64,000 bases of DNA from positions 1-64,000 of the forward strand of contig JAQPZY010001295.1 in NCBI GenBank assembly GCA_029931535.1, written 5' to 3'. A program made the position numbers and the translations under genes. Below are positions 12,619 through 26,029 of this stretch, in pieces; position 1 is the stretch's first letter, and each line of letters starts with the position of its first letter. The DNA comes from Margaritifera margaritifera (Eukaryota > Mollusca > Bivalvia > Unionida > Margaritiferidae). A model generated the notes under the pieces. That model had not been told where the DNA came from. It searched no databases and saw only the letters and a program-made list of their open reading frames with translations.

Positions 12619-14432
12619 CTCTAATGTCTGTGACATTGTAAAAGCAGAAACTACAAAGTAGACTTCAACCAAAATTTGGTCCTGGTGCAGATTCAGTTTT
12701 GAAGTTTGATTTATTATTACATTAAAAATAATTTATGACTATAATATAAATGCCTTATTGAAGGATACTGTATGCACATTAGTTTTGGCACGATTATTAA
12801 TTGGTTATACATGCCATATGTTTGTTCTATTTTCCACATTTAACTTTGGGTCAGATATTTCCAAATTTTCTGAAAATTGGTGAAAATGCTGTAAACAATG
12901 GCTGCAAAAGCAACTGAAGTTCAGCATTAGTAGGAGACAAATTTTGACTATCCTACAATAAATTCACCAGTGAGACTATGCCAGCCTGTCTCTAGTCATT
13001 TCTTTGCAAATGGTTTTCTAACTCTCTTAACTGAAAAGTTCGAGTATAGAATAGACGTGCTTTAAAATCTCTGTGAAGGGCAAAAAGATTGGTTGAACAT
13101 GTCTGGATGAAGGTATTTTTTCTTTTGTGTTTTCTCTATTAAAAATCCATGTCTTGCTTGTGGTACACTGCAGACAAGACAAAAATAATTCAGATAGGAT
13201 TCAATACATACTTAGACTCTCAAGCTCAAGGAGTTCACTCCAAAACCTCCAAACCAATCTGTTCAGAAAACCAGTTTTGTTTGAGAAAATATAGCCCTCT
13301 TAGATGAGCTCTAGATTGATGAAGATGTCTTGCAATATATTTTTCATCATGCAAACACGTGAACATTGATTTTGAAAATTGTAATACAGGATTTGGTCGG
13401 ATTTTCACTGTTGCTGGTATGGACCCGTCTCTAAATTGTTTGATTTTACAAAGGTTTGGTTATTGTGTTTACAGATAGAGCACAAACTAGGTATGCATTG
13501 GCTTCTTGAAATTTTTTTATTTTGACAACTACCCTCTTTTCCAAGTCCATATGTCATCTTCATTTTATAATGCCTGATAGGTACAGAAACATTATACAAT
13601 CGACTGTATAATACATGTTAAATGTTGATGTTTGATTTGAAATCGGTTGAAATGGGCTTGTAATGTACTCCTTGAGCATAAGATTCAAGTTGTGATTGAT
13701 ATTCTGTCTGGGTTGATTTTTAATAGCAAGAATAGAAAAAATGACTTCAATCTTGTATTTGTTTACTATGTGTATTTTCAGGTGGGTCTGACCAATGTCT
13801 AAATATATAAAAAAAAAAAAAAAATTCTACATTGATTGATATTACTGGCTTCCATTATATTGTAAAAGTGAAAATTTTCAGTTGTCAAAAATCTAGGGAA
13901 TGTGAATCTATAGTCAGATAAAAGAAAGATGCATTCATGTAAACTTGTCCAAAGCACTACACTCTGGGAACAATGTAAAATCAGATATAAAGTTCCCAAT
14001 AAAGTGATAAACTCCTACCTTTTTACATCATATTAATTTGGTTCTAATAAGATGCATTTGCTTAATTACAGTATTGATTCAAAATTCATAATGATTCGGT
14101 AACAATATTTGGTCCTTGAATTTTGTGTTCAAATTGCTCAAATGACAATTTTCTTTAACTTTGAGGTACTACAGGTTTAAAGTTCATGTGCATATGAGGG
14201 TTTGTGAGCTCTAGTATCAGGCTGGGACTGATTTTGAAACAAATGTGACAAAATCAAACTGTTGGGGGTTATAGCAGCTTCCTATTTGGGGTATGAAGAA
14301 GATTTTGATGACCTTAAAATAGGGAATGTTTGATAGTTTTATATAATAAAAGTTTGAAAATTCCAACAAGAATAACTTGGATACACGGCATGACTTGGAA
14401 AACTAGCTCAGTCCTGATGTAATACTCTAATG
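12516..14432 (+). repeat. Left unit 7
   Basis: Full unit, 1,917 bp. It shares CTATGTG (about 13767) and ATATTGTAAAAG (about 13858) with units 5 and 10, but not their ACCCCCTTTTCC block. Confidence 0.92.
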
Positions 14433-14535
14433 CAGTTGTTCCCAAACTTTTTTGATCGCAACCCAAAATACAATCTATTGCGACCCAAAATGCAGTACCA
14501 GTATAGGGTTGCGACCTGGGGTTTGGGAATCACTG
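14433..14535 (+). mobile_element. hAT-like MITE copy L8
   Basis: 103 bp, the L2/L5 variant (CTATTGCG, GAATCACTG). Confidence 0.85.
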
Positions 14536-16346
14536 CTCTAATGTCTGTGACATTGTAAAAGCAGAAACTACAAAGTAGACTTCAACCAAAATTTGGTCCT
14601 GGTGCAGATTCAGTTTTGAAGTTTGATTTATTATTACATTAAAAATAATTTATGACTATAATATAAATGCCTTATTGAAGGAAACTGTATGCACATTAGT
14701 TTTGGCACGATTATTAATTGGTTATACATGCCATATGTTTGTTCTATTTTCCACATTTGACTTTGGGTCAGATATTTCCAAATTTTCTGAAAATTGTTGA
14801 AAATGCTGTAAACAATGGCTGCAAAAGCAACTGAAGTTCAGCATTAGTAGGAGACAAATTTTGACTATCCTACAATAAATTCACCAGTGAGACTATGCCA
14901 GCCTGTCTCTAGTCATTTCTTTGCAAATGGTTTTCTAACTCTCTTAACTGAAAAGTTCGAGTATAGAATAGACGTGCTTTAAAATCTCTGTGAAGGGCAA
15001 AAAGATTGGTTGAACATGTCTGGATGAAGGTATTTTTTCTTTTGTGTTTTCTCTATTAAAAATCCATGTCTTGCTTGTGGTACACTGCAGACAAGACAAA
15101 AATAATTCAGATAGGATTCAATACATACTTAGACTCTCAAGCTCAAGGAGTTCACTCCAAAACCTCCAAACCAATCTGTTCAGAAAACCAGTTTTGTTTG
15201 AGAAAATATAGCCCTCTTAGATGAGCTCTAGATTGATGAAGATGTCTTGCAATATATTTTTCATCATGCAAACACGTGAACATTGATTTTGAAAATTGTA
15301 ATACAGGATTTGGTCGGATTTTCACTGTTGCTGGTATGGACCCGTCTCTAAATTGTTTGATTTTACAAAGGTTTGGTTATTGTGTTTACAGATAGAGCAC
15401 AAACTAGGTATGCATTTGCTTCTTGGAAATTTTTTATTTTGACAACTACCCTCTTTTCCAAGTCCATATGTCATCTTCATTTTATAATGCCTGATAGGTA
15501 CAGAAACATTATACAATCGACTGTATAATACATGTTAAATGTTGATGTTTGATTTGAAATCGGTTGAAATGGGCTTGTAATGTACTCCTTGAGCATAAGA
15601 TTCAAGTTGTGATTGATATTCTGTCTGGGTTGATTTTTAATAGCAAGAATAGAAAAAATGACTTCAATCTTGTATTTGTTTACTATATGTATTTTCAGGT
15701 GGGTCTGACCAATGTCTAAATATATAAAAAAAAAAAATTTCTACATTGATTGATATTACTGGCTTCCATTATATTCTAAAAGTGAAAATTTTCAGTTGTC
15801 AAAAATCTAGGGAATGTGAATCTATAGTCAGATAAAAGAAAGATGCATTCATGTAAACTTGTCCAAAGCACTACACTCTGGGAACAATGTAAAATCAGAT
15901 ATAAAGTTCCCAATAAAGTGATAAACTCCTACCTTTTTACATCATATTAATTTGGTTCTAATAAGATGCATTTGCTTAATTACAGTATTGATTCAAAATT
16001 CATAATGATTCGGTAACAATATTTGGTCCTTGAATTTTGTGTTCAAATTGCTCAAATGACAATTTTCTTTAACTTTGAGGTACTACAGGTTTAAAGTTCA
16101 TGTGCATATGAGGGTTTGTGAGCTCGAGTATCAGGCTGGGACTGATTTTTAAACAAATGTGACAAAATCAAACTGTTGGGGGTTATAGCAGCTTCCTATT
16201 TGGGGTATTAAGAAGATTTTGATAACCTTAAAATAGGCAATGTTTGATAGTTTTATATAGTAAAAGTTTGAAAATTCCAACAACAATAACTTGGATACAT
16301 GGCATGACTTGGAAAACTAGCTCAGTCCTGATGTAATACTCTAATG
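14433..16346 (+). repeat. Left unit 8
   Basis: Full unit, 1,914 bp. It has private GTATTAAGAAGATTTTGATAACC near 16205, where the others have GTATGAAGAAG and GATGACC. Confidence 0.92.
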
Positions 16347-16449
16347 CAGTTGTTCCCAAACTTTTTTGATCGCAACCCAAAATACAATCTTTTGCGACCC
16401 AAAATGCAGTACCAGTATAGGGTTGCGACCTGGGGTTTGGGAACCACTG
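16347..16449 (+). mobile_element. hAT-like MITE copy L9
   Basis: 103 bp, consensus form. Confidence 0.85.
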
Positions 16450-18261
16450 CTCTAATGTCTGTGACATTGTAAAAGCAGAAACTACAAAGTAGACTTCAAC
16501 CAAAATTTGGTCCTGGTGCAGATTCAGTTTTGAAGTTTGATTTATTATTACATTAAAAATAATTTATGACTATAATATAAATGCCTTATTGAAGGATACT
16601 GTATGCACATTAGTTTTGGCACGATTATTAATTGGTTATACATGCCATATGTTTGTTCTATTTTCCACATTTAACTTTGGGTCAGATATTTCCAAATTTT
16701 CTGAAAATTGGTGAAAATGCTGTAAACAATGGCTGCAAAAGCAACTGAAGTTCAGCATTAGTAGGAGACAAATTTTGACTATCCTACAATAAATTCACCA
16801 GTGAGACTATGCCAGCCTGTCTCTAGTCATTTCTTTGCAAATGGTTTTCTAACTCTCTTAACTGAAAAGTTCGAGTATAGAATAGACGTGCTTTAAAATC
16901 TCTGTGAAGGGCAAAAAGATTGGTTGAACATGTCTGGATGAAGGTATTTTTTCTTTTGTGTTTTCTCTATTAAAAATCCATGTCTTGCTTGTGGTACACT
17001 GCAGACAAGACAAAAATAATTCAGATAGGATTCAATACATACTTAGACTCTCAAGCTCAAGGAGTTCACTCCAAAACCTCCAAACCAATCTGTTCAGAAA
17101 ACCAGTTTTGTTTGAGAAAATATAGTCCTCTTAGATGAGCTCTAGATTGATGAAGATGTCTTGCAATATATTTTTCATCATGCAAACACGTGAACATTGA
17201 TTTTGAAAATTGTAATACAGGATTTGGTCGGATTTTCACTGTTGCTGGTATGGACCCGTCTCTAAATTGTTTGATTTTACAAAGGTTTGGTTATTGTGTT
17301 TACAGATAGAGCACAAACTAGGTATGCATTTGCTTCTTGGAAATTTTTTATTTTGACAACTACCCTCTTTTCCAAGTCCATATTTCATCTTCATTTTATA
17401 ATGCCTGATAGGTACAGAAACATTATACAATCGACTGTATAATACATGTTAAATGTTGATGTTTGATTTGAAATCGGTTGAAATGGGCTTGTAATGTACT
17501 CCTTGAGCATAAGATTCAAGTTGTGATTGATATTCTGTCTGGGTTGATTTTTAATAGCAAGAATAGAAAAAATGACTTCAATCTTGTATTTGTTTACTAT
17601 ATGTATTTTCAGGTGGGTCTGACCAATGTCTAAATATATAAAAAAAAACAAACTTCTACATTGATTGATATTACTGGCTTCCATTATATTCTAAAAGTGA
17701 AAATTTTCAGTTGTCAAAAATCTAGGGAATGTGAATCTATAGTCAGATAAAAGAAAGATGCATTCATGTAAACTTGTCCAAAGCACTACACTCTGGGAAC
17801 AATGTAAAATCAGATATAAAGTTCCCAATAAAGTGATAAACTCCTACCTTTTTACATCATATTAATTTGGTTCTAATAAGATGCATTTGCTTAATTACAG
17901 TATTGATTCAAAATTCATAATGATTCGGTAACAATATTTGGTCCTTGAATTTTGTGTTCAAATTGCTCAAATGACAATTTTCTTTAACTTTGAGGTACTA
18001 CAGGTTTAAAGTTCATGTGCATATGAGGGTTTGTGAGCTCGAGTATCAGGCTGGGACTGATTTTTAAACAAATGTGACAAAATCAAACTGTTGGGGTTTA
18101 TAGCAGCTTCCTATTTGGGGTATGAAGAAGATTTTGATGACCTTAAAATAGGGAATGTTTGATAGTTTTATATAGTAAAAGTTTGAAAATTCCAACAACA
18201 ATAACTTGGATACATGGCATGACTTGGAAAACTAGCTCAGTCCTTATGTAATACTCTAATG
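16347..18261 (+). repeat. Left unit 9
   Basis: Full unit, 1,915 bp. The A run is interrupted (AAAAAAAACAAACTTCTAC, about 17641). It has private CAGTCCTTATGTAATAC near 18239. Confidence 0.92.
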
Positions 18262-18364
18262 CAGTTGTTACCAAACTTTTTTGATCGCAACCCAAAATAC
18301 AATCTTTTGCGACCCAAAATGCAGTACCAGTATAGGGTTGCGACCTGGGGTTTGGGAACCACTG
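18262..18364 (+). mobile_element. hAT-like MITE copy L10
   Basis: 103 bp. The left end is CAGTTGTTACCAAAC, as in L7, L11 and L20. Confidence 0.85.
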
Positions 18365-20178
18365 CTCTAATGTCTGTGACATTGTAAAAGCAGAAACTAC
18401 AAAGTAGACTTCAACCAAAATTTGGTCCTGGTGCAGATTCAGTTTTGAAGTTTGATTTATTATTACATTAAAAATAATTTATGACTATAATATAAATGCC
18501 TTATTGAAGGATACTGTATGCACATTAGTTTTGGCACGATTATTAATTGGTTATACATGCCATATGTTTGTTCTATTTTCCACATTTAACTTTGGGTCAG
18601 ATATTTCCAAATTTTCTGAAAATTGGTGAAAATGCTGTAAACAATGGCTGCAAAAGCAACTGAAGTTCAGCATTAGTAGGAGACAAATTTTGACTATCCT
18701 ACAATAAATTCACCAGTGAGACTATGCCAGCCTGTCTCTAGTCATTTCTTTGCAAATGGTTTTCTAACTCTCTTAACTGAAAAGTTCGAGTATAGAATAG
18801 ACGTGCTTTAAAATCTCTGTGAAGGGCAAAAAGATTGGTTGAACATGTCTGGATGAAGGTATTTTTTCTTTTGTGTTTTCTCTATTAAAAATCCATGTCT
18901 TGCTTGTGGTACACTGCAGACAAGACAAAAATAATTCAGATAGGATTCAATACATACTTAGACTCTCAAGCTCAAGGAGTTCACTCCAAAACCTCCAAAC
19001 CAATCTGTTCAGAAAACCAGTTTTGTTTGAGAAAATATAGTCCTCTTAGATGAGCTCTAGATTGATGAAGATGTCTTGCAATATATTTTTCATCATGCAA
19101 ACACGTGAACATTGATTTTGAAAATTGTAATACAGGATTTGGTCGGATTTTCACTGTTGCTGGTATGGACCCGTCTCTAAATTGTTTGATTTTACAAAGG
19201 TTTGGTTATTGTGTTTACAGATAGAGCACAAACTAGGTATGCATTGGCTTCTTGGAAAATTTTTTTTTTGACAACTACCCCCTTTTCCAAGTCTATATTT
19301 CATCTTCATTTTATAATGCCTGATAGGTACAGAAACATTATACAATCGACTGTATAATACATGTTAAATGTTGATGTTTGATTTGAAATCGGTTGAAATG
19401 GGCTTGTAATGTACTCCTTGAGCATAAGATTCAAGTTGTGATTGATATTCTGTCTGGGTTGATTTTTAATAGCAAGAATAGAAAAAATGACTTCAATCTT
19501 GTATTTGTTTACTATGTGTATTTTCAGGTGGGTCTGACCAATGTCTAAATATATAAAAAAAAAAAAAAAATTCTACATTGATTGATATTACTGGCTTCCA
19601 TTATATTGTAAAAGTGAAAATTTTCAGTTGTCAAAAATCTAGGGAATGTGAATCTATAGTCAGATAAAAGAAAGATGCATTCATGTAAACTTGTCCAAAG
19701 CACTACACTCTGGGAACAATGTAAAATCAGATATAAAGTTCCCAATAAAGTGATAAACTCCTACCTTTTTACATCATATTAATTTGGTTCTAATAAGATG
19801 CATTTGCTTAATTACAGTATTGATTCAAAATTCATAATGATTTGGTAACAATATTTGGTCCTTGAATTTTGTGTTCAAATTGCTCAAATGACAATTTTCT
19901 TTAACTTTGAGGTACTACAGGTTTAAAGTTCATGTGCATATGAGGGTTTGTGAGCTGGAGTATCAGGCTGGGACTGATTTTGAAACAAATGTGACAAAAT
20001 CAAACTGTTGGGGTTTATAGCAGCTTCCTATTTGGGGTATGAAGAAGATTTTGATGACCTTAAAATAGGCAATGTTTGATAGTTTTATATAGTAAAAGTT
20101 TGAAAATTCCAACAACAATAACTTGGATACATGGCATGACTTGGAAAACTAGCTCAGTCCTGATGTAATACTCTAATG
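18262..20178 (+). repeat. Left unit 10
   Basis: Full unit, 1,917 bp. It carries the same linked block as unit 5 (about 19258-19610). It has GATTTGGTAAC at about 19839, where the others have GATTCGGTAAC. Confidence 0.92.
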
Positions 20179-20281
20179 CAGTTGTTACCAAACTTTTTTG
20201 ATCGCAACCCAAAATACAATCTTTTGCGACCCAAAATGCAGTACCAGTATAGGGTTGCGACCTGGGGTTTGGGAACCACTG
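20179..20281 (+). mobile_element. hAT-like MITE copy L11
   Basis: 103 bp. The left end is CAGTTGTTACCAAAC. Confidence 0.85.
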
Positions 20282-22094
20282 CTCTAATGTCTGTGACATT
20301 GTAAAAGCAGAAACTACAAAGTAGACTTCAACCAAAATTTGGTCCTGGTGCAGATTCAGTTTTGAAGTTTGATTTATTATTACATTAAAAATAATTTATG
20401 ACTATAATATAAATGCCTTATTGAAGGATACTGTATGCACATTAGTTTTGGCACGATTATTAATTGGTTATACATGCCATATGTTTGGTCTATTTTCCAC
20501 ATTTAACTTTGGGTCAGATATTTCCAAATTTTCTGAAAATTGGTGAAAATGCTGTAAACAATGGCTGCAAAAGCAACTGAAGTTCAGCATTAGTAGGAGA
20601 CAAATTTTGACTATCCTACAATAAATTCACCAGTGAGACTATGCCAGCCTGTCTCTAGTCATTTCTTTGCAAATGGTTTTCTAACTCTCTTAACTGAAAA
20701 GTTCGAGTATAGAATAGACGTGCTTTAAAATCTCTGTGAAGGGCAAAAAGATTGGTTGAACATGTCTGGATGAAGGTATTTTTTCTTTTGTGTTTTCTCT
20801 ATTAAAAATCCATGTCTTGCTTGTGGTACACTGCAGACAAGACAAAAATAATTCAGATAGGATTCAATACATACTTAGACTCTCAAGCTCAAGGAGTTCA
20901 CTCCAAAACCTCCAAACCAATCTGTTCAGAAAACCAGTTTTGTTTGAGAAAATATAGTCCTCTTAGATGAGCTCTAGATTGATGAAGATGTCTTGCAATA
21001 TATTTTTCATCATGCAAACACGTGAACATTGATTTTGAAAATTGTAATACAGGATTTGGTCGGATTTTCACTGTTGCTGGTATGGACCCGTCTCTAAATT
21101 GTTTGATTTTACAAAGGTTTGGTTATTGTGTTTACAGATAGAGCACAAACTAGGTATGCATTTGCTTCTTGGAAATTTTTTATTTTGACAACTACCCTCT
21201 TTTCCAAGTCCATATTTCATCTTCATTTTATAATGCCTGATAGGTACAGAAACATTATACAATCGACTGTATAATACATGTTAAATGTTGATGTTTGATT
21301 TGAAATCGGTTGAAATGGGCTTGTAATGTACTCCTTGAGCATAAGATTCAAGTTGTGATTGATATTCTGTCTGGGTTGATTTTTAATAGCAAGAATAGAA
21401 AAAATGACTTCAATCTTGTATTTGTTTACTATATGTATTTTCAGGTGGGTCTGACCAATGTCTAAATATATTAAAAAAAAAAAAATTTCTACATTGATTG
21501 ATATTACTGGCTTCCATTATATTCTAAAAGTGAAAATTTTCAGTTGTCAAAAATCTAGGGAATGTGAATCTATAGTCAGATAAAAGAAAGATGCATTCAT
21601 GTAAACTTGTCCAAAGCACTACACTCTGGGAACAATGTAAAATCAGATATAAAGTTCCCAATAAAGTGATAAACTCCTACCTTTTTACATCATATTAATT
21701 TGGTTCTAATAAGATGCATTTGCTTAATTACAGTATTGATTCAAAATTCATAATGATTCGGTAACAATATTTGGTCCTTGAATTTTGTGTTCAAATTGCT
21801 CAAATGACAATTTTCTTTAACTTTGAGGTACTACAGGTTTAAAGTTCATGTGCATATGAGGGTTTGTGAGCTCGAGTATCAGGCTGGGACTGATTTTTAA
21901 ACAAATGTGACAAAATCAAACTGTTGGGGGTTATAGCAGCTTCCTATTTGGGGTATGAAGAAGATTTTGATGACCTTAAAATAGGGAATGTTTGATAGTT
22001 TTATATAGTAAAAGTTTGAAAATTCCAACAAGAATAACTTGGATACACGGCATGACTTGGAAAACTAGCTCAGTCCTGATGTAATACTCTAATG
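20179..22094 (+). repeat. Left unit 11
   Basis: Full unit, 1,916 bp. It is the first unit with TGTTTGGTCTATT (about 20484), the state also found in the right arm. Its A run is preceded by AATATATTAAAA (about 21466). Confidence 0.92.
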
Positions 22095-22197
22095 CAGTTG
22101 TTCCCAAACTTTTTTGATCGCAACCCAAAATACAATCTTTTGCGACCCAAAATGCAGTACCAGTATAGGGTTGCGACCTGGGGTTTGGGAACCACTG
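22095..22197 (+). mobile_element. hAT-like MITE copy L12
   Basis: 103 bp, consensus form. Confidence 0.85.
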
Positions 22198-24009
22198 CTC
22201 TAATGTCTGTGACATTGTAAAAGCAGAAACTACAAAGTAGACTTCAACCAAAATTTGGTCCTGGTGCAGATTCAGTTTTGAAGTTTGATTTATTATTACA
22301 TTAAAAATAATTTATGACTATAATATAAATGCCTTATTGAAGGATACTGTATGCACATTAGTTTTGGCACGATTATTAATTGGTTATACATGCCATATGT
22401 TTGGTCTATTTTCCACATTTAACTTTGGGTCAGATATTTCCAAATTTTCTGAAAATTGGTGAAAATGCTGTAAACAATGGCTGCAAAAGCAACTGAAGTT
22501 CAGCATTAGTAGGAGACAAATTTTGACTATCCTACAATAAATTCACCAGTGAGACTATGCCAGCCTGTCTCTAGTCATTTCTTTGCAAATGGTTTTCTAA
22601 CTCTCTTAACTGAAAAGTTCGAGTATAGAATAGACGTGCTTTAAAATCTCTGTGAAGGGCAAAAAGATTGGTTGAACATGTCTGGATGAAGGTATTTTTT
22701 CTTTTGTGTTTTCTCTATTAAAAATCCATGTCTTGCTTGTGGTACACTGCAGACAAGACAAAAATAATTCAGATAGGATTCAATACATACTTAGACTCTC
22801 AAGCTCAAGGAGTTCACTCCAAAACCTCCAAACCAATCTGTTCAGAAAACCAGTTTTGTTTGAGAAAATATAGTCCTCTTAGATGAGCTCTAGATTGATG
22901 AAGATGTCTTGCAATATATTTTTCATCATGCAAACACGTGAACATTGATTTTGAAAATTGTAATACAGGATTTGGTCGGATTTTCACTGTTGCTGGTATG
23001 GACCCGTCTCTAAATTGTTTGATTTTACAAAGGTTTGGTTATTGTGTTTACAGATAGAGCACAAACTAGGTATGCATTTGCTTCTTGGAAATTTTTTATT
23101 TTGACAACTACCCTCTTTTCCAAGTCCATATTTCATCTTCATTTTATAATGCCTGATAGGTACAGAAACATTATACAATCGACTGTATAATACATGTTAA
23201 ATGTTGATGTTTGATTTGAAATCGGTTGAAATGGGCTTGTAATGTACTCCTTGAGCATAAGATTCAAGTTGTGATTGATATTCTGTCTGGGTTGATTTTT
23301 AATAGCAAGAATAGAAAAAATGACTTCAATCTTGTATTTGTTTACTATATGTATTTTCAGGTGGGTCTAACCAATGTCTAAATATATATAAAAAAAAAAT
23401 TTTTGTACATTGATTGATATTGCTGGCTTCCATTATATTCTAAAAGTGAAAATTTTCAGTTGTCAAAAATCTAGGGAATGTGAATCTATAGTCAGATAAA
23501 AGAAAGATGCATTCATGTAAACTTGTCCAAAGCACTACACTCTGGGAACAATGTAAAATCAGATATAAAGTTCCCAATAAAGTGATAAACTCCTACCTTT
23601 TTACATCATATTAATTTGGTTCTAATAAGATGCATTTGCTTAATTACAGTATTGATTCAAAATTCATAATGATTCGGTAACAATATTTAGTCATTGAATT
23701 TTGTGTTCAAATTGCTCAAATGACAATTTTCTTTAACTTTGAGGTACTACAGGTTTAAAGTTCATGTGCATATGAGGGTTTGTGAGCTCGAGTATCAGGC
23801 TGGCACTGATTTTTAAACAAATGTGACAAAATCAAACTGTTGGGGTTATAGCAGCTTCCTATTTGGGGTATGAAGAAGATTTTGATGACCTTAAAATAGG
23901 CAATGTTTGATAGTTTTATATAGTAAAAGTTTGAAAATTCCAACAACAATAACTTGGATACACGGCATGACTTGGAAAACTAGCTCAGTCCTGATGTAAT
24001 ACTCTAATG
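22095..24009 (+). repeat. Left unit 12 (subfamily transition)
   Basis: Full unit, 1,915 bp. It has an unusual AATATATATAAAAAAAAA plus TTTTTGTACATTG stretch (about 23381-23410). It carries the first inner-type variants: GTCATTGAA (about 23690) and GGCACTG (about 23802). Confidence 0.92.
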
Positions 24010-24112
24010 CAGTTGTTCCCAAACTTTTTTGATCGCAACCCAAAATACAATCTTTTGCGACCCAAAATGCAGTACCAGTATAGGGTTGCGACCTGGGGTT
24101 TGGGAACCACTG
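24010..24112 (+). mobile_element. hAT-like MITE copy L13
   Basis: 103 bp, consensus form. Confidence 0.85.
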
Positions 24113-25926
24113 CTCTAATGTCTGTGACATTGTAAAAGCAGAAACTACAAAGTAGACTTCAACCAAAATTTGGTCCTGGTGCAGATTCAGTTTTGAAGTT
24201 TGATTTATTATTACATTAAAAATAATTTATGACTATAATATAAATGCCTTATTGAAGGATACTGTATGCACATTAGTTTTGGCACGATTATTAATTGGTT
24301 ATACATGCCATATGTTTGTGCTATTTTCCACATTTAACTTTGGGTCAGATATTTCCAAATTTTCTGAAAATTGGTGAAAATGCTGTAAACAATGGCTGCA
24401 AAAGCAACTGAAGTTCAGCATTAGTAGGAGACAAATTTTGACTATCCTACAATAAATTCACCAGTGAGACTATGCCAGCCTGTCTCTAGTCATTTCTTTG
24501 CAAATGGTTTTCTAACTCTCTTAACTGAAAAGTTCGAGTATAGAATAGACGTGCTTTAAAATCTCTGTGAAGGGCAAAAAGATTGGTTGAACATGTCTGG
24601 ATGAAGGTATTTTTTCTTTTGTGTTTTCTCTATTAAAAATCCATGTCTTGCTTGTGGTACACTGCAGACAAGACAAAAATAATTCAGATAGGATTCAATA
24701 CATACTTAGACTCTCAAGCTCAAGGAGTTCACTCCAAAACCTCCAAACCAATCTGTTCAGAAAACCAGTTTTGTTTGAGAAAATATAGTCCTCTTAGATG
24801 AGCTCTAGATTGATGAAGATGTCTTGCAATATATTTTTCATCATGCAAACACGTGAACATTGATTTTGAAAATTGTAATACAGGATTTGGTCGGATTTTC
24901 ACTGTTGCTGGTATGGACCCGTCTCTAAATTGTTTGATTTTACAAAGGTTTGGTTATTGTGTTTACAGATAGAGCACAAACTAGGTATGCATTGGCTTCT
25001 TGGAAATTTTTTTTTTTTTGACAACTACCCCCTTTTCCAAGTCTATATTTCATCTTCATTTTATAATGCCTGATAGGTACAGAAACATTATACAATCGAC
25101 TGTATAATACATGTTAAATGTTGATGTTTGATTTGAAATCGGTTGAAATGGGCTTGTAATGTACTCCTTGAGCATAAGATTCAAGTTGTGATTGATATTC
25201 TGTCTGGGTTGATTTTTAATAGCAAGAATAGAAAAAATGACTTCAATCTTGTATTTGTTTACTATATGTATTTTCAGGTGGGTCTGACCAATGTCTAAAT
25301 ATATAAAATTTGGCTTTATTCTACATTGATTCATATTACTGGCTTCCATTATATTCTAAAAGTGAAAATTTTCAGTTGTCAAAAATCTAGGGAATGTGAA
25401 TCTATAGTCAGATAAAAGAAAGATGCATTCATGTAAACTTGTCCAAAGCACTACACTCTGGGAACAATGTAAAATCAGATATAAAGTTCCCAATAAAGTG
25501 ATAAACTCCTACCTTTTTACATCATATTAATTTGGTTCTAATAAGATGCATTTGCTTAATTACAGTATTGATTCAAAATTCATAATGATTCGGTAACAAT
25601 ATTTGGTCCTTGAATTTTGTGTTCAAATTGCTCAAATGACAATTTTCTTTAACTTTGAGGTACTACAGGTTTAAAGTTCATGTGCATATGAGGGTTTGTG
25701 AGCTCGAGTATCAGGCTGGCACTGATTTTTAAACAAATGTGACAAAATCAAACTGTTGGGGGTTATAGCAGCTTCCTATTTGGGGTATGAAGAAGATTTT
25801 GATGACCTTAAAATAGGCAATGTTTGATAGTTTTATATAGTAAAAGTTTGAAAATTCCAACAACAATAACTTGGATACACGGCATGACTTGGAAAACTAG
25901 CTCAGTCCTGATGTAATACTCTAATG
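24010..25926 (+). repeat. Left unit 13 (subfamily transition)
   Basis: Full unit, 1,917 bp. It combines the ACCCCCTTTTCC block (about 25025) of units 5 and 10 with the first GGCTTT tract (about 25312) and GATTCATATT. It keeps the outer-type GGTCCTTGAA (about 25604) and CTTTGAGG, so it is a recombinant of the two subfamilies. Confidence 0.92.
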
Positions 25927-26029
25927 CAGTTGTTCCCAAACTTTTTTGATCGCAACCCAAAATACAATCTTTTGCGACCCAAAATGCAGTACCAGTATAG
26001 GGTTGCGACCTGGGGTTTGGGAACCACTG
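25927..26029 (+). mobile_element. hAT-like MITE copy L14
   Basis: 103 bp, consensus form. Confidence 0.85.

Larger units (their letters stand above)
1040..23380 (+). repeat. Outer-left subfamily (poly(A) type)
   Basis: Units here carry a run of roughly 9-16 A residues after the AAATATAT motif (for example 2319-2333). They also carry CTTTGAGGTAC, GGTCCTTGAA, GGGACTGAT and GATTGATATT. Reversed, the terminal right unit is closer to the other state at several of these sites, so the poly(A) type appears to be derived. The boundary with the inner subfamily is gradual and is placed where the first inner-type variants appear. Confidence 0.7.
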
